Positions 43,392-52,383 of a DNA stretch of 64,000 nucleotides are shown here, in pieces (within the stretch, counting starts at the first letter, position 1; every line of letters starts with the position of its first letter). The stretch is from assembly GCA_025462735.1 (NCBI GenBank), contig JAOAPC010000024.1, positions 310,001 through 374,000 of the forward strand, written 5' to 3'. A model generated the notes under the pieces. That model was given only the letters and a program-made list of their open reading frames with translations. It was not told the origin of the DNA and searched no databases. Position numbers and translations under genes: made by a program. The stretch comes from Acidobacteriaceae bacterium (lineage in GTDB: Bacteria > Acidobacteriota > Terriglobia > Terriglobales > Acidobacteriaceae).

Positions 43392-44366
43392 ATGCCTGTA
43401 CTCACTTACCTCGAAGCTATTAGACAAGGGATTTCCGAAGAGATGGAGCGCGATCCGGCTGTCTTTTGTCTGGGCGAAGACATTGGCATATACGGTGGCG
43501 CATTCAAAATCACCGAAGGATTTATCGACCGATTCGGTCCCGAGCGCGTGATTGATACGCCCATTGCCGAGTCGGCAATCGTCGGGGCCGCGTTTGGCGC
43601 TTCTCTTACCGGCATGCGCCCGGTTGCGGAATTTCAGTTTATGGACTTCATCGCCTGCGCCATGAACCAGATCAGCAACATGGTCGCTAAGACGCATTAC
43701 CTATGGGGTGCTCCGGCGCCTCTGGTATTGCGCGGACCCAGCGGCGGCAACGTGCATGGCGGCCCCTTTCACTCGCAGAATCCCGAAATGTGGTTCGTGC
43801 ACAATCCGGGGCTGAAGGTGGTCTGCCCCGCGACGCCCTATGACGCTAAGGGTCTGATCAAAGCTTCCATTCGCGACAATAATCCTGTCATATTTTTCGA
43901 GCACAAGTATTTGTATCGCCGCATCAAGGAAGAAGTTCCTGCAGAAGATTATGTTGTTCCACTGGGTAAGGCTCGCGTCGCCCGGCAAGGACGAGATATT
44001 AGTGTGATCACGTATGCTGCCATGGTGCATATGGCGATCGAAGCCGCGGAACTTCTTGCAAAAGAGGGAATCGATCTTGAAATCATCGACCTGCGCACCT
44101 TGGCCCCGTTAGACCGCGATGCAATCGCAACCACTGTGCGCAAGACTAATAAGGCCATAATTCTGCACGAAGACTCGCGGACCGGCGGTATTGGGGGAGA
44201 GATTGCAGCCATCATCAATGAAGAATCATTTGACGATTTGGACGGCCCCATCGTGCGCATTACCGCGCTCGACACGCCGGTGCCCTTCTCGCCGCCGCAG
44301 GAAGAACACTTTCTGCCAAGCCTTCGTGATGTAGTCGAAAAGGCGCGCTGGCTGAAGGCCTATTAA
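43392..44366 (+). CDS. Alpha-ketoacid dehydrogenase E1 component, beta subunit
   Basis: This 324-residue protein is the beta half of a thiamine-diphosphate E1 (pyruvate or branched-chain 2-oxoacid type). EDIGIYGGAFKIT, ESAIVGAAFGASLTG, the substrate-side RGPSGGNVHGGPFHSQ and LHEDSRTGGIGGEI are clear. Beta works with an alpha subunit that carries the thiamine-binding motif; no alpha, E2 or E3 gene is next to it here, which is unusual because these genes normally form an operon. The alpha gene must lie elsewhere. Confidence 0.92.
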   Translation: MPVLTYLEAIRQGISEEMERDPAVFCLGEDIGIYGGAFKITEGFIDRFGPERVIDTPIAESAIVGAAFGASLTGMRPVAEFQFMDFIACAMNQISNMVAKTHYLWGAPAPLVLRGPSGGNVHGGPFHSQNPEMWFVHNPGLKVVCPATPYDAKGLIKASIRDNNPVIFFEHKYLYRRIKEEVPAEDYVVPLGKARVARQGRDISVITYAAMVHMAIEAAELLAKEGIDLEIIDLRTLAPLDRDAIATTVRKTNKAIILHEDSRTGGIGGEIAAIINEESFDDLDGPIVRITALDTPVPFSPPQEEHFLPSLRDVVEKARWLKAY

Positions 44367-44472
44367 ACGTGATCGGTGTATGTACTTTGAAAGTGCGTCG
44401 CCTTTAGCTGTGCTGTGTATAGCCGAATCGAGTCGAGGCTTAGCTGGTAAGTGCCTGCTCTGAGGAGAAGAC

Positions 44473-45030
44473 ATGAAGGGTTTTATACTCGGGGTAATTG
44501 TCACAATTCTTCTGTTGTTCATGGCCGGATTGCTGATCGCGCAATTCGGACTTTTTCCAACCAACGCTGATGCTACCCCTTCGAGCCTGGAGCAGCGGAT
44601 CGCGACGAGCGCTCTCGATGCCTCCATGGAGCGGCACGCCCCGCGAGTAAACAATCCGCTGCCTGCGACCGACGCCAATTTAATCGACGGCATAAAGCTC
44701 TACAGCATGAACTGTGCCGTATGCCATGGCACTCTGGATTACAAGCCCAGCTTACTCGAGCACTCCATGTACCCTCCCCCGCCGCAGCTGATTCTTGATC
44801 CGCTCGATGACCCGGAATGGCATATTTATTACTCGATCCGTACTGGTGTTCGTTACACCGGAATGGCCGCCTGGAACCACGCCCTCGGTGATCAGGACGT
44901 ATGGAAGATAACCGCATTTTTGTCGCGGCTGGACAAACTTCCACCCGGGGTACAGCAATACTGGAAAACAACTTTCGGGGTCGCGCCGCAGAGTCATCCG
45001 AACCAAGGCGCCCACGGGCGCCACGATTAG
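44473..45030 (+). CDS. Monoheme cytochrome c
   Basis: This 185-residue protein has an N-terminal membrane anchor (about 3-24) and a heme c site, CAVCH at about residue 82. A candidate axial methionine is present in YTGMAAWNH. It faces the periplasm and should carry electrons. It lies about 100 bases upstream of the IorA/IorB genes and is a likely electron acceptor for that molybdenum hydroxylase (inference from position, common in the family). Confidence 0.9.
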   Translation: MKGFILGVIVTILLLFMAGLLIAQFGLFPTNADATPSSLEQRIATSALDASMERHAPRVNNPLPATDANLIDGIKLYSMNCAVCHGTLDYKPSLLEHSMYPPPPQLILDPLDDPEWHIYYSIRTGVRYTGMAAWNHALGDQDVWKITAFLSRLDKLPPGVQQYWKTTFGVAPQSHPNQGAHGRHD

Positions 45031-45132
45031 CGGTTCAATTGGACTTGGCGCGGAAAGGACGCCGTGGGTTAATTCAGCCCGGCAATTCCCATTTTCCTTT
45101 TTTCGCGTTTGATCTAGGATGGGTGCTTCCAT

Positions 45133-45597
45133 ATGCCTAATTTCACTTTCCGCGTAAATGGCAGTGAAAAGAATGCTGACGTCTCGCCTGACACTCCGCT
45201 GTTGTGGGTTCTTCGCGACAGTCTCCAACTGACCGGCACAAAATTCGGCTGCGGCGCCGGGCTGTGCGGCGCGTGCACCGTGCACGTGAATGGAGCGCTC
45301 ACACGGTCGTGCATCACCCCGGTTTCGCAAGTTGCGGGCAAGAGCATCACGACCATTGAAGGCTTGGGCGCGAACGGCCTGCACCCCTTGCAAAAAGCAT
45401 GGATCGCCGAAGACGTTCCGCAGTGCGGCTATTGCCAAAGTGGGCAGATCATGGCGGCGGCTGTCTTGCTCGAGAAAACTCCACATCCGACAGATCAGCA
45501 GATCACCGATTTCATGTCGGGGAATATCTGCCGGTGTGGCACCTATGAACGCATTCGACGCGCGATTCATCGCGCCAGCGCGGGAGGTGCAAAGTGA
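45133..45597 (+). CDS. (2Fe-2S) subunit, isoquinoline 1-oxidoreductase alpha type (IorA-like)
   Basis: This 154-residue subunit carries two iron-sulfur sites: a plant-ferredoxin type near residues 38-60 ([18 protein letters not shown]) and a second Cys set ([22 protein letters not shown]) near 98-140. It passes electrons from the molybdenum site. It overlaps the next gene by four bases (GTGA). The same arrangement serves aldehyde and heteroaromatic oxidoreductases, so the substrate is not fixed. Confidence 0.93.
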   Translation: MPNFTFRVNGSEKNADVSPDTPLLWVLRDSLQLTGTKFGCGAGLCGACTVHVNGALTRSCITPVSQVAGKSITTIEGLGANGLHPLQKAWIAEDVPQCGYCQSGQIMAAAVLLEKTPHPTDQQITDFMSGNICRCGTYERIRRAIHRASAGGAK

Positions 45598-47711
45598 CGG
45601 CCCTTTCTCGCCGGGCGTTTCTAGGAACCTCAACAGCAGCCGGAGCCGGGCTGGTAATCGGGTTCTATCTTCCCCGTCGCGCCCAAGCCGAAGCGGAAGG
45701 TGTGTTCTCCCCTAATGCTTATTTGCGAATCACGCCCGACGACAAAATCACAGTCGTAGTTGCGCGCACAGAAATGGGACAAGGGGTTTGGACCGCGCTG
45801 CCCATGATTCTCGCCGAGGAACTCGAAGCCGACCTGAACCAGATCACCATCGAGCAAGCCGGCGCCAGCACTTTGTTCGGCGATCAAACTACCGGCGGTA
45901 GCGCCAGCGTACGCACTACATGGGACCCGATGCGCAAAGCCGGCGCCCAAGCCCGCGAAATGTTGATCACTGCTGCTGCGACGCAGTGGGGAGTGCCGCG
46001 TGAAAGTTGCAAGGCGGAGAGCGCGTCGGTGATTCATTCGGCAACCGGCCGCAAGCTGAGTTACGGCTCGCTTGCCAGCAAAGCGGCGGCACTGCCCGTT
46101 CCCGACAATCCGCCGCTGAAAAAGGGCGACTACAAGCTGATAGGGAAATCTACGCCACGCCTGGACACCCCTTCCAAGGTCAATGGCTCCGCCATTTATG
46201 GAATCGACTTTCGCGTTCCCGGCATGAAGTATGCGTCACTAGCGCGAAGCGAAACCGTCGGTGGCAAAGTCGTGGATTTCGACGCCTCCTCGGCCAAGCA
46301 AATGCCTGGAGTAAGTTTCGTCGGCAGGATCAGCGATTCAGCTGTGGCCGTTGTGGCCGACAGTACGTGGAATGCGTTGAAGGCCCGCCGCGCTCTGAAA
46401 ATTACTTGGGATGAAGGTCCGAACAAAGACCTAACTTCCGCCGCGATTTTCGACGCGCTCCATCATACCGATGAAAGCAAGGCAGTGAAGTTCTTCTCCG
46501 CGGGAGATATCTCCAAGTCCACTGGCAAGCAAATCCAGGCGGAGTACCAGCTCCCCTTCATGGCACATGCTCCAATGGAGCCCGGCAATTGCAGCGCGCA
46601 TTTTCGCGGAACTGAATGCGAAGTGTGGGCCCCGACCCAGGTCCCTCAAGATTGCAGAGACACTATTGCCCGGTTACTCGGATTGAAACCCGAGCAAGTC
46701 AAAGTCAACATCACTCTACTCGGCGGGGGATTTGGTAGACGCCTGGAGCACGATTATGCCGTCGAAGCTGCGCTGGTTTCCAAAGCAATAAACGCACCAG
46801 TTAAAGTGACTTGGACGCGCGAAGACGATATGCGCTGTTCCACGTATCGTCCAGTCAGCCTGCACAAACTTTCAGCCACGATCGGCGACGATGGCTGGCC
46901 AATTTCCTTTACTCATCGCATCATTGGTCCGTCCATCAATGGACAAAAAGGTTCTCAGCCGGTCAATGGAGTTGATTCCGATTTTCCCGATGAAGCCTCC
47001 TTCATCTATCCGATTCCAAACGTCTCGCTTGAATCGGTAGTAACCGAAACGCCAGTTCCCTTGGGATGGATGCGTTCGGTCTACGCGCTGCAGATGGGCT
47101 TTGCCAGCGAAAGCTTCATCGATGAGATGGCCGTTGCCGCCGGAAAAGATCCGCTCGAATACCGGCTGCACTTGCTTTCCAAAGATACTGAAATTAAGTA
47201 CTTCGATACCTCATGGAACACCGTGCGCATGCGGAATGTGCTCAAGCTGGCCGCCGAAAAAGCGGGTTGGAACAAACCGCTTGCAGCCGGACGGTATCGC
47301 GGGATCGCATGCTTTGGCTGCTTCAGTACTTACGCCGCCGACGTGGTGGAAATCTCCATGGAAAACGACGCCCCTCTTGTGCATCGCATCGTCTCCGTCG
47401 TCGACTGCGGACAGGTGGTGAACCCGAACATTCTGGAGCAACAGATCCAGGGTGCAGTAGTCTTCGGCCTCGCTAACGCGCTGCGAGCGCAAATCACAAT
47501 CGACAAAGGCCGGGTCGTGCAGGGCAACTTCGATACCTACCAGCCGATCCGCATGAACGAAGCCCCCAAGGTCGAGGGTTATTTCGTGCCCGGCACTGAA
47601 CCGCCAACCGGAATAGGCGAACCTGCTCTGCCGCCGCTCGCTCCGGCGTTGTGCAGCGCGATCTACGCCGCCACCAAGAAGCGTATTCGTGCGTTGCCGA
47701 TCTTGAGCTAA
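45594..47711 (+). CDS. Molybdopterin-binding subunit, IorB-like (aldehyde or N-heteroaromatic oxidase)
   Basis: This 705-residue large subunit binds the molybdenum-cytosine-dinucleotide cofactor and oxidises a substrate by hydroxylation. It has a Tat-like signal ([19 protein letters not shown]), TRTEMGQG-like and [16 protein letters not shown] segments, and the catalytic-glutamate region [12 protein letters not shown] near the end. The start is GTG, overlapping the iorA stop. The Tat signal on one subunit and the membrane cytochrome c upstream point to a periplasmic enzyme. Substrate unknown. Confidence 0.92.
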   Translation: MTALSRRAFLGTSTAAGAGLVIGFYLPRRAQAEAEGVFSPNAYLRITPDDKITVVVARTEMGQGVWTALPMILAEELEADLNQITIEQAGASTLFGDQTTGGSASVRTTWDPMRKAGAQAREMLITAAATQWGVPRESCKAESASVIHSATGRKLSYGSLASKAAALPVPDNPPLKKGDYKLIGKSTPRLDTPSKVNGSAIYGIDFRVPGMKYASLARSETVGGKVVDFDASSAKQMPGVSFVGRISDSAVAVVADSTWNALKARRALKITWDEGPNKDLTSAAIFDALHHTDESKAVKFFSAGDISKSTGKQIQAEYQLPFMAHAPMEPGNCSAHFRGTECEVWAPTQVPQDCRDTIARLLGLKPEQVKVNITLLGGGFGRRLEHDYAVEAALVSKAINAPVKVTWTREDDMRCSTYRPVSLHKLSATIGDDGWPISFTHRIIGPSINGQKGSQPVNGVDSDFPDEASFIYPIPNVSLESVVTETPVPLGWMRSVYALQMGFASESFIDEMAVAAGKDPLEYRLHLLSKDTEIKYFDTSWNTVRMRNVLKLAAEKAGWNKPLAAGRYRGIACFGCFSTYAADVVEISMENDAPLVHRIVSVVDCGQVVNPNILEQQIQGAVVFGLANALRAQITIDKGRVVQGNFDTYQPIRMNEAPKVEGYFVPGTEPPTGIGEPALPPLAPALCSAIYAATKKRIRALPILS

Positions 47712-47741
47712 GGAGAGCGGCATTGCATCCTCCTCCAGATG

Positions 47742-47911
47742 GCGTCATCCCGAGGTCCCCGCGTTTTCACCAGCGGGGCGAGGGATCTGGCGAGCAGCGA
47801 CACCGGTCAGCAGTATGTTTTCGTCGCGGAAAGGAGGATTAAGAATGTTCTCAATGTGATCCGCGCGAGATCCCTCCCTCGGCTGAAGAACGCCGAGGTT
47901 CGGGATGACGC
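47742..47911. repeat. Long imperfect inverted repeat before the GH5 gene
   Basis: GCGTCATCCCGA at 47742-47753 is matched by its perfect complement at 47900-47911, with CGAGGGATCT and AGATCCCTCC-type arms inside. It fills most of the 236-base gap after the molybdenum subunit. No gene is seen in it. It resembles a REP-type or foldback repeat of the kind found at other sites here. Confidence 0.75.
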
Positions 47912-47947
47912 ACTCGGAAAAATAATCGTGCGCCGCACGGAGGAAGT

Positions 47948-49105
47948 ATGAGAAAGCCCAAACGATTTCATGTTTACATTATTTTCGCGGTCTTAATCGC
48001 GACGGCATCCTCTTTCGCCCAAACCAACTCATCTATGGCTCAGCGCCGTGCGGGCCATCTTAGACACGGCATTAATCTCAGCGAGTGGTTTGCCCAGGTT
48101 TACGATCCCAAGGGATACACCAAAGAGCACTTCGAAAACTGGACCGCATCCAGCGACATCGCGCTCATCAAGTCCATGGGCTTCGATCACGTTCGCCTGA
48201 GCGTAAATCCGCAGCCCATGATGCGTCACAACCGAGCTGACGAACTCCCGCCCGAGTATCTCGGCTATCTCGACTCCGCCGTCAAAATGATTCTTGATCA
48301 CGGACTCGCTGTGATCATAGATATGCACCCGGATAGCGATTTCAAGGCTAAGCTGGTGCAGCAGGATGACTTCGTCGAGCAATTCTCGGATTTCTGGCGG
48401 GCCATCGCGCGTCACTACTCCTCTTACGATCCAGAGATGGTGTTCTTCGAAGTCTTGAACGAGCCGGAATTTCGCGACCGCTATCGCTGGGCTGGCGTGC
48501 AGGCCAAATTGGCGAACTCGATTCGTGAGGGAGCGCCGCAGCACACTATCATCGCCGCTGGAGCAAACTACTCCGATGTTGCCGACCTCGTGTCTCTTAC
48601 ACCGCTTTCTGATCCGAATGTGATTTACAACTTCCACTTCTACGATCCGCACACATTCACTCATCAGGGCGCGACTTGGGGGGTGAACTATTGGCACTTC
48701 GAAAGCAAACTAGCGTATCCGTCCAGCATGGAAACGGCTGAAAAAGTTGCAGCGGCAGAGCCAGATCCGCTGAATCGTCTTTTTATTCTGCGCTATGGCC
48801 TCGACCACTGGGATACGAACCGCATCGCTATCGAGATCGGCCAAGCCGCGGACTGGGCGAAGAGGTGGAATGTTCCGCTCACCTGCAACGAGTTTGGGGT
48901 TTTCCGCAAGGACTCCGATCCGCAAGACCGCGCGCAATGGCTGCGTGACGTGCGTACAACTCTAGAACGCGACGGCATCGGTTGGAATATGTGGGACTTC
49001 GGCGGCCGCGACGAAGGCCTGGGTTTTGGCGTAGTCAACGGTGGCAAGAATGGCCCGAACACTCCGGATGGGGTCACGCTCGAAGCGCTCGGGCTTAAGC
49101 GCTGA
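47948..49105 (+). CDS. Secreted glycoside hydrolase, family 5 (cellulase-like)
   Basis: This 385-residue enzyme has a signal peptide (about 1-24, ending SSFAQ) and a (beta/alpha)8 domain. The acid/base glutamate is in EVLNEPEF (the NEP motif) and the nucleophile glutamate in LTCNEFGVFR. HLRHGINLSEWF near the start and YNFHFYDPHTFTHQG are also typical. It hydrolyses a beta-1,4-linked polysaccharide; the exact glycan (cellulose, mannan, xyloglucan) is not readable. GGAGGAAGT precedes the ATG. It stands alone. Confidence 0.92.
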   Translation: MRKPKRFHVYIIFAVLIATASSFAQTNSSMAQRRAGHLRHGINLSEWFAQVYDPKGYTKEHFENWTASSDIALIKSMGFDHVRLSVNPQPMMRHNRADELPPEYLGYLDSAVKMILDHGLAVIIDMHPDSDFKAKLVQQDDFVEQFSDFWRAIARHYSSYDPEMVFFEVLNEPEFRDRYRWAGVQAKLANSIREGAPQHTIIAAGANYSDVADLVSLTPLSDPNVIYNFHFYDPHTFTHQGATWGVNYWHFESKLAYPSSMETAEKVAAAEPDPLNRLFILRYGLDHWDTNRIAIEIGQAADWAKRWNVPLTCNEFGVFRKDSDPQDRAQWLRDVRTTLERDGIGWNMWDFGGRDEGLGFGVVNGGKNGPNTPDGVTLEALGLKR

Positions 49106-49165
49106 AGGTTCTATCCGTCCTCGCGATGTGTCACAATCATCACTATCTGTCATTTATATAGCTTG

Positions 49166-49188
49166 TGACATTTGATACAATAATGTCA
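49166..49188. promoter_or_regulatory. Inverted repeat upstream of the AbrB-PIN module
   Basis: TGACAT and ATGTCA form an inverted repeat with an 11-base centre, starting 43 bases before the GTG start of the antitoxin. TACAAT at 49175-49180 could be a -10 box inside it. The position fits autoregulation by the AbrB-type antitoxin; the binder is inferred. Confidence 0.5.
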
Positions 49189-49208
49189 TAGGCTAACGGA
49201 GGTGACAC

Positions 49209-49460
49209 GTGGATGCCGAAACTCGAGCTCGGATCAATGAAAACGGACGGCTAGTCATTCCTGCGTCATTTCGCAAGGCGCTGGGCATCAATCCCGGAGA
49301 CGAAGTTATTCTGCAACTCGATGACGACGAGTTGCGGATCACTACCATGAAGCGGCGCGTAGAGCGAGCACAACGTCACGTCCGAAAATACGTGAAGCCC
49401 GGGACCTCGTTGGTCGACGAACTGATCGCTGAACGGCGCGAAGCAGCCCGCAATGAATAA
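49209..49460 (+). CDS. AbrB/MazE-type antitoxin
   Basis: This 83-residue protein has the swapped-hairpin AbrB fold ([27 protein letters not shown]) and a helical tail ([15 protein letters not shown]) that should bind the toxin. GTG is the start, preceded by GGAGGTGAC. It overlaps the PIN toxin by eight bases. As in other VapBC pairs, the antitoxin probably represses its own promoter at the inverted repeat upstream. Confidence 0.88.
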   Translation: MDAETRARINENGRLVIPASFRKALGINPGDEVILQLDDDELRITTMKRRVERAQRHVRKYVKPGTSLVDELIAERREAARNE

Positions 49461-49839
49461 GGCTGTGCTGGATGCCTCGGCTCTGCTCGCCGTGCTCAAT
49501 CGCGAGTCGGGCGCGGAAAAACTGACCGCAGAACTGTTGAGCGACTCGGCTTGCAGCACGGTTAACCTTGCCGAAGTGCATGGCAAACTCGTGAGCCGCG
49601 GGCTCGCTAGCGATGATGCGTGGAGGGACACTCTTTCTCCAATTGCTGAACCTGTCGCCTTCTCAGTCGAGCACGCGCGGATTGCTGGAAATCTGATTCC
49701 GCAAACACGACCATTGGGCTTGTCGTTAGGAGATCGTGCCTGCCTGGCGTTGGGCATTGATCTGGGCGTTCCCGTCTACACCGCCGATAAGTCCTGGAAG
49801 AAATTAAAGTTGCCGCTAACGATCCACATCATCCGCTAG
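49453..49839 (+). CDS. PIN-domain toxin (VapC-type ribonuclease)
   Basis: This 128-residue protein has the PIN acidic sites: Asp in [14 protein letters not shown], Glu in NLAEVHGKL, and the later Asp pair in [12 protein letters not shown] and [13 protein letters not shown] toxins cut RNA. The start ATG overlaps the AbrB antitoxin gene, the usual coupling of a toxin-antitoxin pair. The RNA target is not predictable from the sequence. Confidence 0.9.
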   Translation: MNKAVLDASALLAVLNRESGAEKLTAELLSDSACSTVNLAEVHGKLVSRGLASDDAWRDTLSPIAEPVAFSVEHARIAGNLIPQTRPLGLSLGDRACLALGIDLGVPVYTADKSWKKLKLPLTIHIIR

Positions 49840-49855
49840 AAGAAAACCCATGGCC

Positions 49856-50770
49856 CTACTCGACTGCGCTAATCTGCCTTCTCCCACGCATTGCGCGCTT
49901 ACGCTCTAGCAGGGTTTCGAGCGCCTGCCGTGTTTCGGACGGCAGATGATAGGACTCATGATCCGCGGGATAGTGCCGCGACGTAACATCTGCGCGAAAT
50001 GCCTGCACCGCATGTGTGATCTCGGCAGCAGCATCTCCGTAGCGGCGCACGAATTTTGCCGGAGGGCCGAAGGTCAGGTTCAGGATATCGTGAAACACCA
50101 GCACCTGGCCGTCGCAGCCCGGACCGGCCCCGATCCCAATCGTCGGAACACTGACTTCGTTAGTGATCAGGTCGGCAACCTCTCGCGGGATGCCTTCTAG
50201 AAAAAGACAAGCCGCGCCGGCGCGGTCGAGCGCTGTGGCATCGCGCATGAGCTGCTCGATGTCTGACAAAGTTTTGCCTTGCACCTTAAATCCGCCCATG
50301 CGATTCACCGATTGCGGCGTAAGTCCAATATGCCCGGCAACGGGAATTTCAGCGTCTATGACCTGGCGGACCACATCGGCCCGCTTCTCGCCGCCTTCCA
50401 TTTTTACGGCTTCAGCGCCGCCCTCTTTTACGAAGCGTGTGGCGTTCCGCACCGCTTCCTTTGCGTCAACGTGGTAAGAGCCGTATGGCATGTCGGCAAT
50501 GAGCAACGCGTCTTTTACGCCACGGCGCACGGCCCGAACGTGATGCAGCATCTCGTCGACGGTGACCGAAAGCGTGTTTTCGTGGCCGAGCATGGTCATG
50601 GCCAGCGAATCGCCGACGAGGACGATGTCGATGCCAGCTTCATCCACTAGGCGCGCGCTCGAATAATCGTAGGCGGTCAGACAGGTAATGGGTTCGTGCT
50701 GAAGCTTCTTTTCGCGGAGTGATGCGACTGTAACTTTATGGCGCGGCGCGCCAATCGGAGTGAGACTCAC
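49856..50770 (-). CDS. panB: 3-methyl-2-oxobutanoate hydroxymethyltransferase
   Basis: This 304-residue enzyme makes ketopantoate, the first committed step of pantothenate synthesis. DIVLVGDSLAMTMLGHENT, IADMPYGSYH, VKMEGG and VAGHIGLTPQSVNRMGG are diagnostic. GTG at 50770 is preceded by TGGAGG and gives a normal length, although the C-terminal extension of about 30 residues is rather long. It lies alone between two toxin-antitoxin modules on unrelated strands; no panC or panD is adjacent. Confidence 0.95.
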   Translation of the reverse strand: MSLTPIGAPRHKVTVASLREKKLQHEPITCLTAYDYSSARLVDEAGIDIVLVGDSLAMTMLGHENTLSVTVDEMLHHVRAVRRGVKDALLIADMPYGSYHVDAKEAVRNATRFVKEGGAEAVKMEGGEKRADVVRQVIDAEIPVAGHIGLTPQSVNRMGGFKVQGKTLSDIEQLMRDATALDRAGAACLFLEGIPREVADLITNEVSVPTIGIGAGPGCDGQVLVFHDILNLTFGPPAKFVRRYGDAAAEITHAVQAFRADVTSRHYPADHESYHLPSETRQALETLLERKRAMRGRRQISAVE

Positions 50771-50894
50771 GACGTCCTCCAGTGCCCCTCCGCAACTCGG
50801 CGGATAGAGCCTGCACGCGGTGTTAGATGCCGCTGAGGGAATTGTAGTCCCCCACTCGCTGTTCGTCGATACCTTCGGTCACAAGACCGCCTGG

Positions 50895-51293
50895 TTACTT
50901 TCGGCGGCGTTTGACATTCGAACGCAACCAAGCAGCATACCCAGCTTCATCAAGCTCGCCCGCTGCTACGGCTAGAACGGCCTGAGTGGCGTCTTCTTCC
51001 GTGGCCTGAAAAACAAAGCCATTTAGCTCGAGGAATACGATGCCGATAGCGAAGCCTGTCCTTTTATTGCCGTCCACAAATGGATGGTTTCGAACCAGAC
51101 CAGCTGTGTATAAGGCAGCCAACTCGATGAGGTCGGGCGAACTGTAAGCGAAATGCTCGCGCGGCCGGGAGAGGGCTGATTCCAAAAGACTTGCATCGCG
51201 CAGCCCTTCAGCTCCGCCATGCGCAGCCAGAAGTTGGTCGTGGACGGCGAGGACAACCCGTTCTAGGATCCAGAGAGGCTCTACTTTGTTCAC
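50895..51293 (-). CDS. Doc-family (Fic) death-on-curing toxin
   Basis: This 132-residue protein has the Doc/Fic motif HPFVDGNKRTGF. Doc toxins phosphorylate or otherwise modify a translation factor. The start is GTG, overlapping the AbrB-type antitoxin by four bases. The motif is complete, so the toxin should be active if freed. The pairing with an AbrB-type rather than a Phd-type antitoxin is a common variant. Confidence 0.9.
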   Translation of the reverse strand: MNKVEPLWILERVVLAVHDQLLAAHGGAEGLRDASLLESALSRPREHFAYSSPDLIELAALYTAGLVRNHPFVDGNKRTGFAIGIVFLELNGFVFQATEEDATQAVLAVAAGELDEAGYAAWLRSNVKRRRK

Positions 51294-51517
51294 TTAGCCA
51301 GCGCGCGAAGCGTGTTGCGGTAGCGGGACATGATCTCCTGCGCCTTTTCCATCTGCTTCTCAAAGGCGGGATCATAAGGCGTGAGCCGGTAATCGCCCTC
51401 TGCTGCCTCAATGAGAAAGAGTTTCTCTCCGTCGCCCGTCTGCAGGCGATTGATCACGTCTTTCGGCAGGACGACCCCGAGCGAATTCCCGAATTTGCGG
51501 ACTTTGAGTTCGACCAT
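51290..51517 (-). CDS. AbrB/MazE-type antitoxin of the Doc module
   Basis: This 75-residue protein has the AbrB DNA-binding fold (ELKVRKFGNSLGVVLPKDVI) and an acidic and helical C-terminus that should bind Doc. The ATG at 51517 lies about 14 bases from a perfect 22-base palindrome, its likely operator. It is translated just before the toxin, which it overlaps. This is a second TA module, distinct from the AbrB-PIN pair on the other side of panB. Confidence 0.88.
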   Translation of the reverse strand: MVELKVRKFGNSLGVVLPKDVINRLQTGDGEKLFLIEAAEGDYRLTPYDPAFEKQMEKAQEIMSRYRNTLRALAK

Positions 51518-51530
51518 GGCGACCTCTCAA

Positions 51531-51552
51531 TGTTATTACAATTGTAATAACA
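51531..51552. promoter_or_regulatory. Perfect 22-base palindrome upstream of the Doc antitoxin
   Basis: The sequence from TGTTATTACAA to TTGTAATAACA reads the same on both strands over all 22 bases. It lies immediately upstream of the antitoxin start (about 14 bases), which is where an autorepressing AbrB-type antitoxin would bind. It differs from the TGACAT-type repeat of the other TA module. Confidence 0.7.
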
Positions 51553-51585
51553 TCAGAATCGCGAGTCAAGTGTCTGCCGAAGTGC

Positions 51586-52251
51586 CTACGCGCTGGCCGC
51601 TTCCTGGCTCCCCAGCGGAAGGAAATATTGGGTGCCCTTGATCGGTGCGGAAACTTTCCTCAACAGCTCCTGCAAGTCTTCGTTGCGTTCGACGAAATCA
51701 ATCTCCGAGGTGTTCACAATCAGCAGGTCGGATGACGTGTAGTGAAAAAAGAAGTGCTCGTAGGCCTTGACCACTTCTTCCAGATATTCCTCGCTGATTG
51801 CCTTCTCGCCAGCCACGTTTTTCTTTTTCAGCCGTTTCTTCAACACTTCTGGCGTGGCTTGCAGATAAATGACCAGATCAGGCGTGGGCAGCTGGTCGCG
51901 AAAGTAATTGTAGTACCGGTTGTAGGTGTCCAGTTCTTGATCGTTCAAGTTGAGATAGGCAAAGAGCTTGTCTTTCTCGAAAATGAAATCTGAAACAACG
52001 AGTTTTTGTGAGCGCGCGCCCAAATCCAGGTCGCGAAGCTGCTCAAATCGCTGCACCAGAAATGTGAACTGCGTCTGAAACGCCGCACCCGGCTCGCCTT
52101 GATAAAACGGGGCTAAAAATGAATTTTGCTCCGGATCCGTGACCCGTTGGGCATTGAGGCGCTCGGCAAGAATATTCGAAAGCGTGCTCTTGCCTACTCG
52201 TATGGGACCTTCTACCGCGATATATCTGGGGAGATCGAAAAGCTTGGCCAT
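51586..52251 (-). CDS. Deoxynucleoside kinase
   Basis: This 221-residue enzyme phosphorylates a deoxynucleoside. The P-loop EGPIRVGKST, a Gln/Arg-rich substrate region (FLVQRFEQLRDLD), DFIFEKDKLFAYLNL, and the LID stretch LKKRLKKKN match the deoxyadenosine/deoxyguanosine kinase family. The ATG at 52251 (MAKLFDLPRYIAVEGP) is used; a longer frame adds non-conserved residues. It is divergent from the deacetylase gene. Confidence 0.92.
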   Translation of the reverse strand: MAKLFDLPRYIAVEGPIRVGKSTLSNILAERLNAQRVTDPEQNSFLAPFYQGEPGAAFQTQFTFLVQRFEQLRDLDLGARSQKLVVSDFIFEKDKLFAYLNLNDQELDTYNRYYNYFRDQLPTPDLVIYLQATPEVLKKRLKKKNVAGEKAISEEYLEEVVKAYEHFFFHYTSSDLLIVNTSEIDFVERNEDLQELLRKVSAPIKGTQYFLPLGSQEAASA

Positions 52252-52383
52252 GAATGTGAGGAGATCGCTTTTGAGAATATCCCGAGCGCAAGCCGAGCGC
52301 AATTGAGGAAGAAGTTAACAGGTGGAATTGTTGCTGTCGAATCATTGTGAGATTGGAATCACTGAGACATTTACAATCACCCC

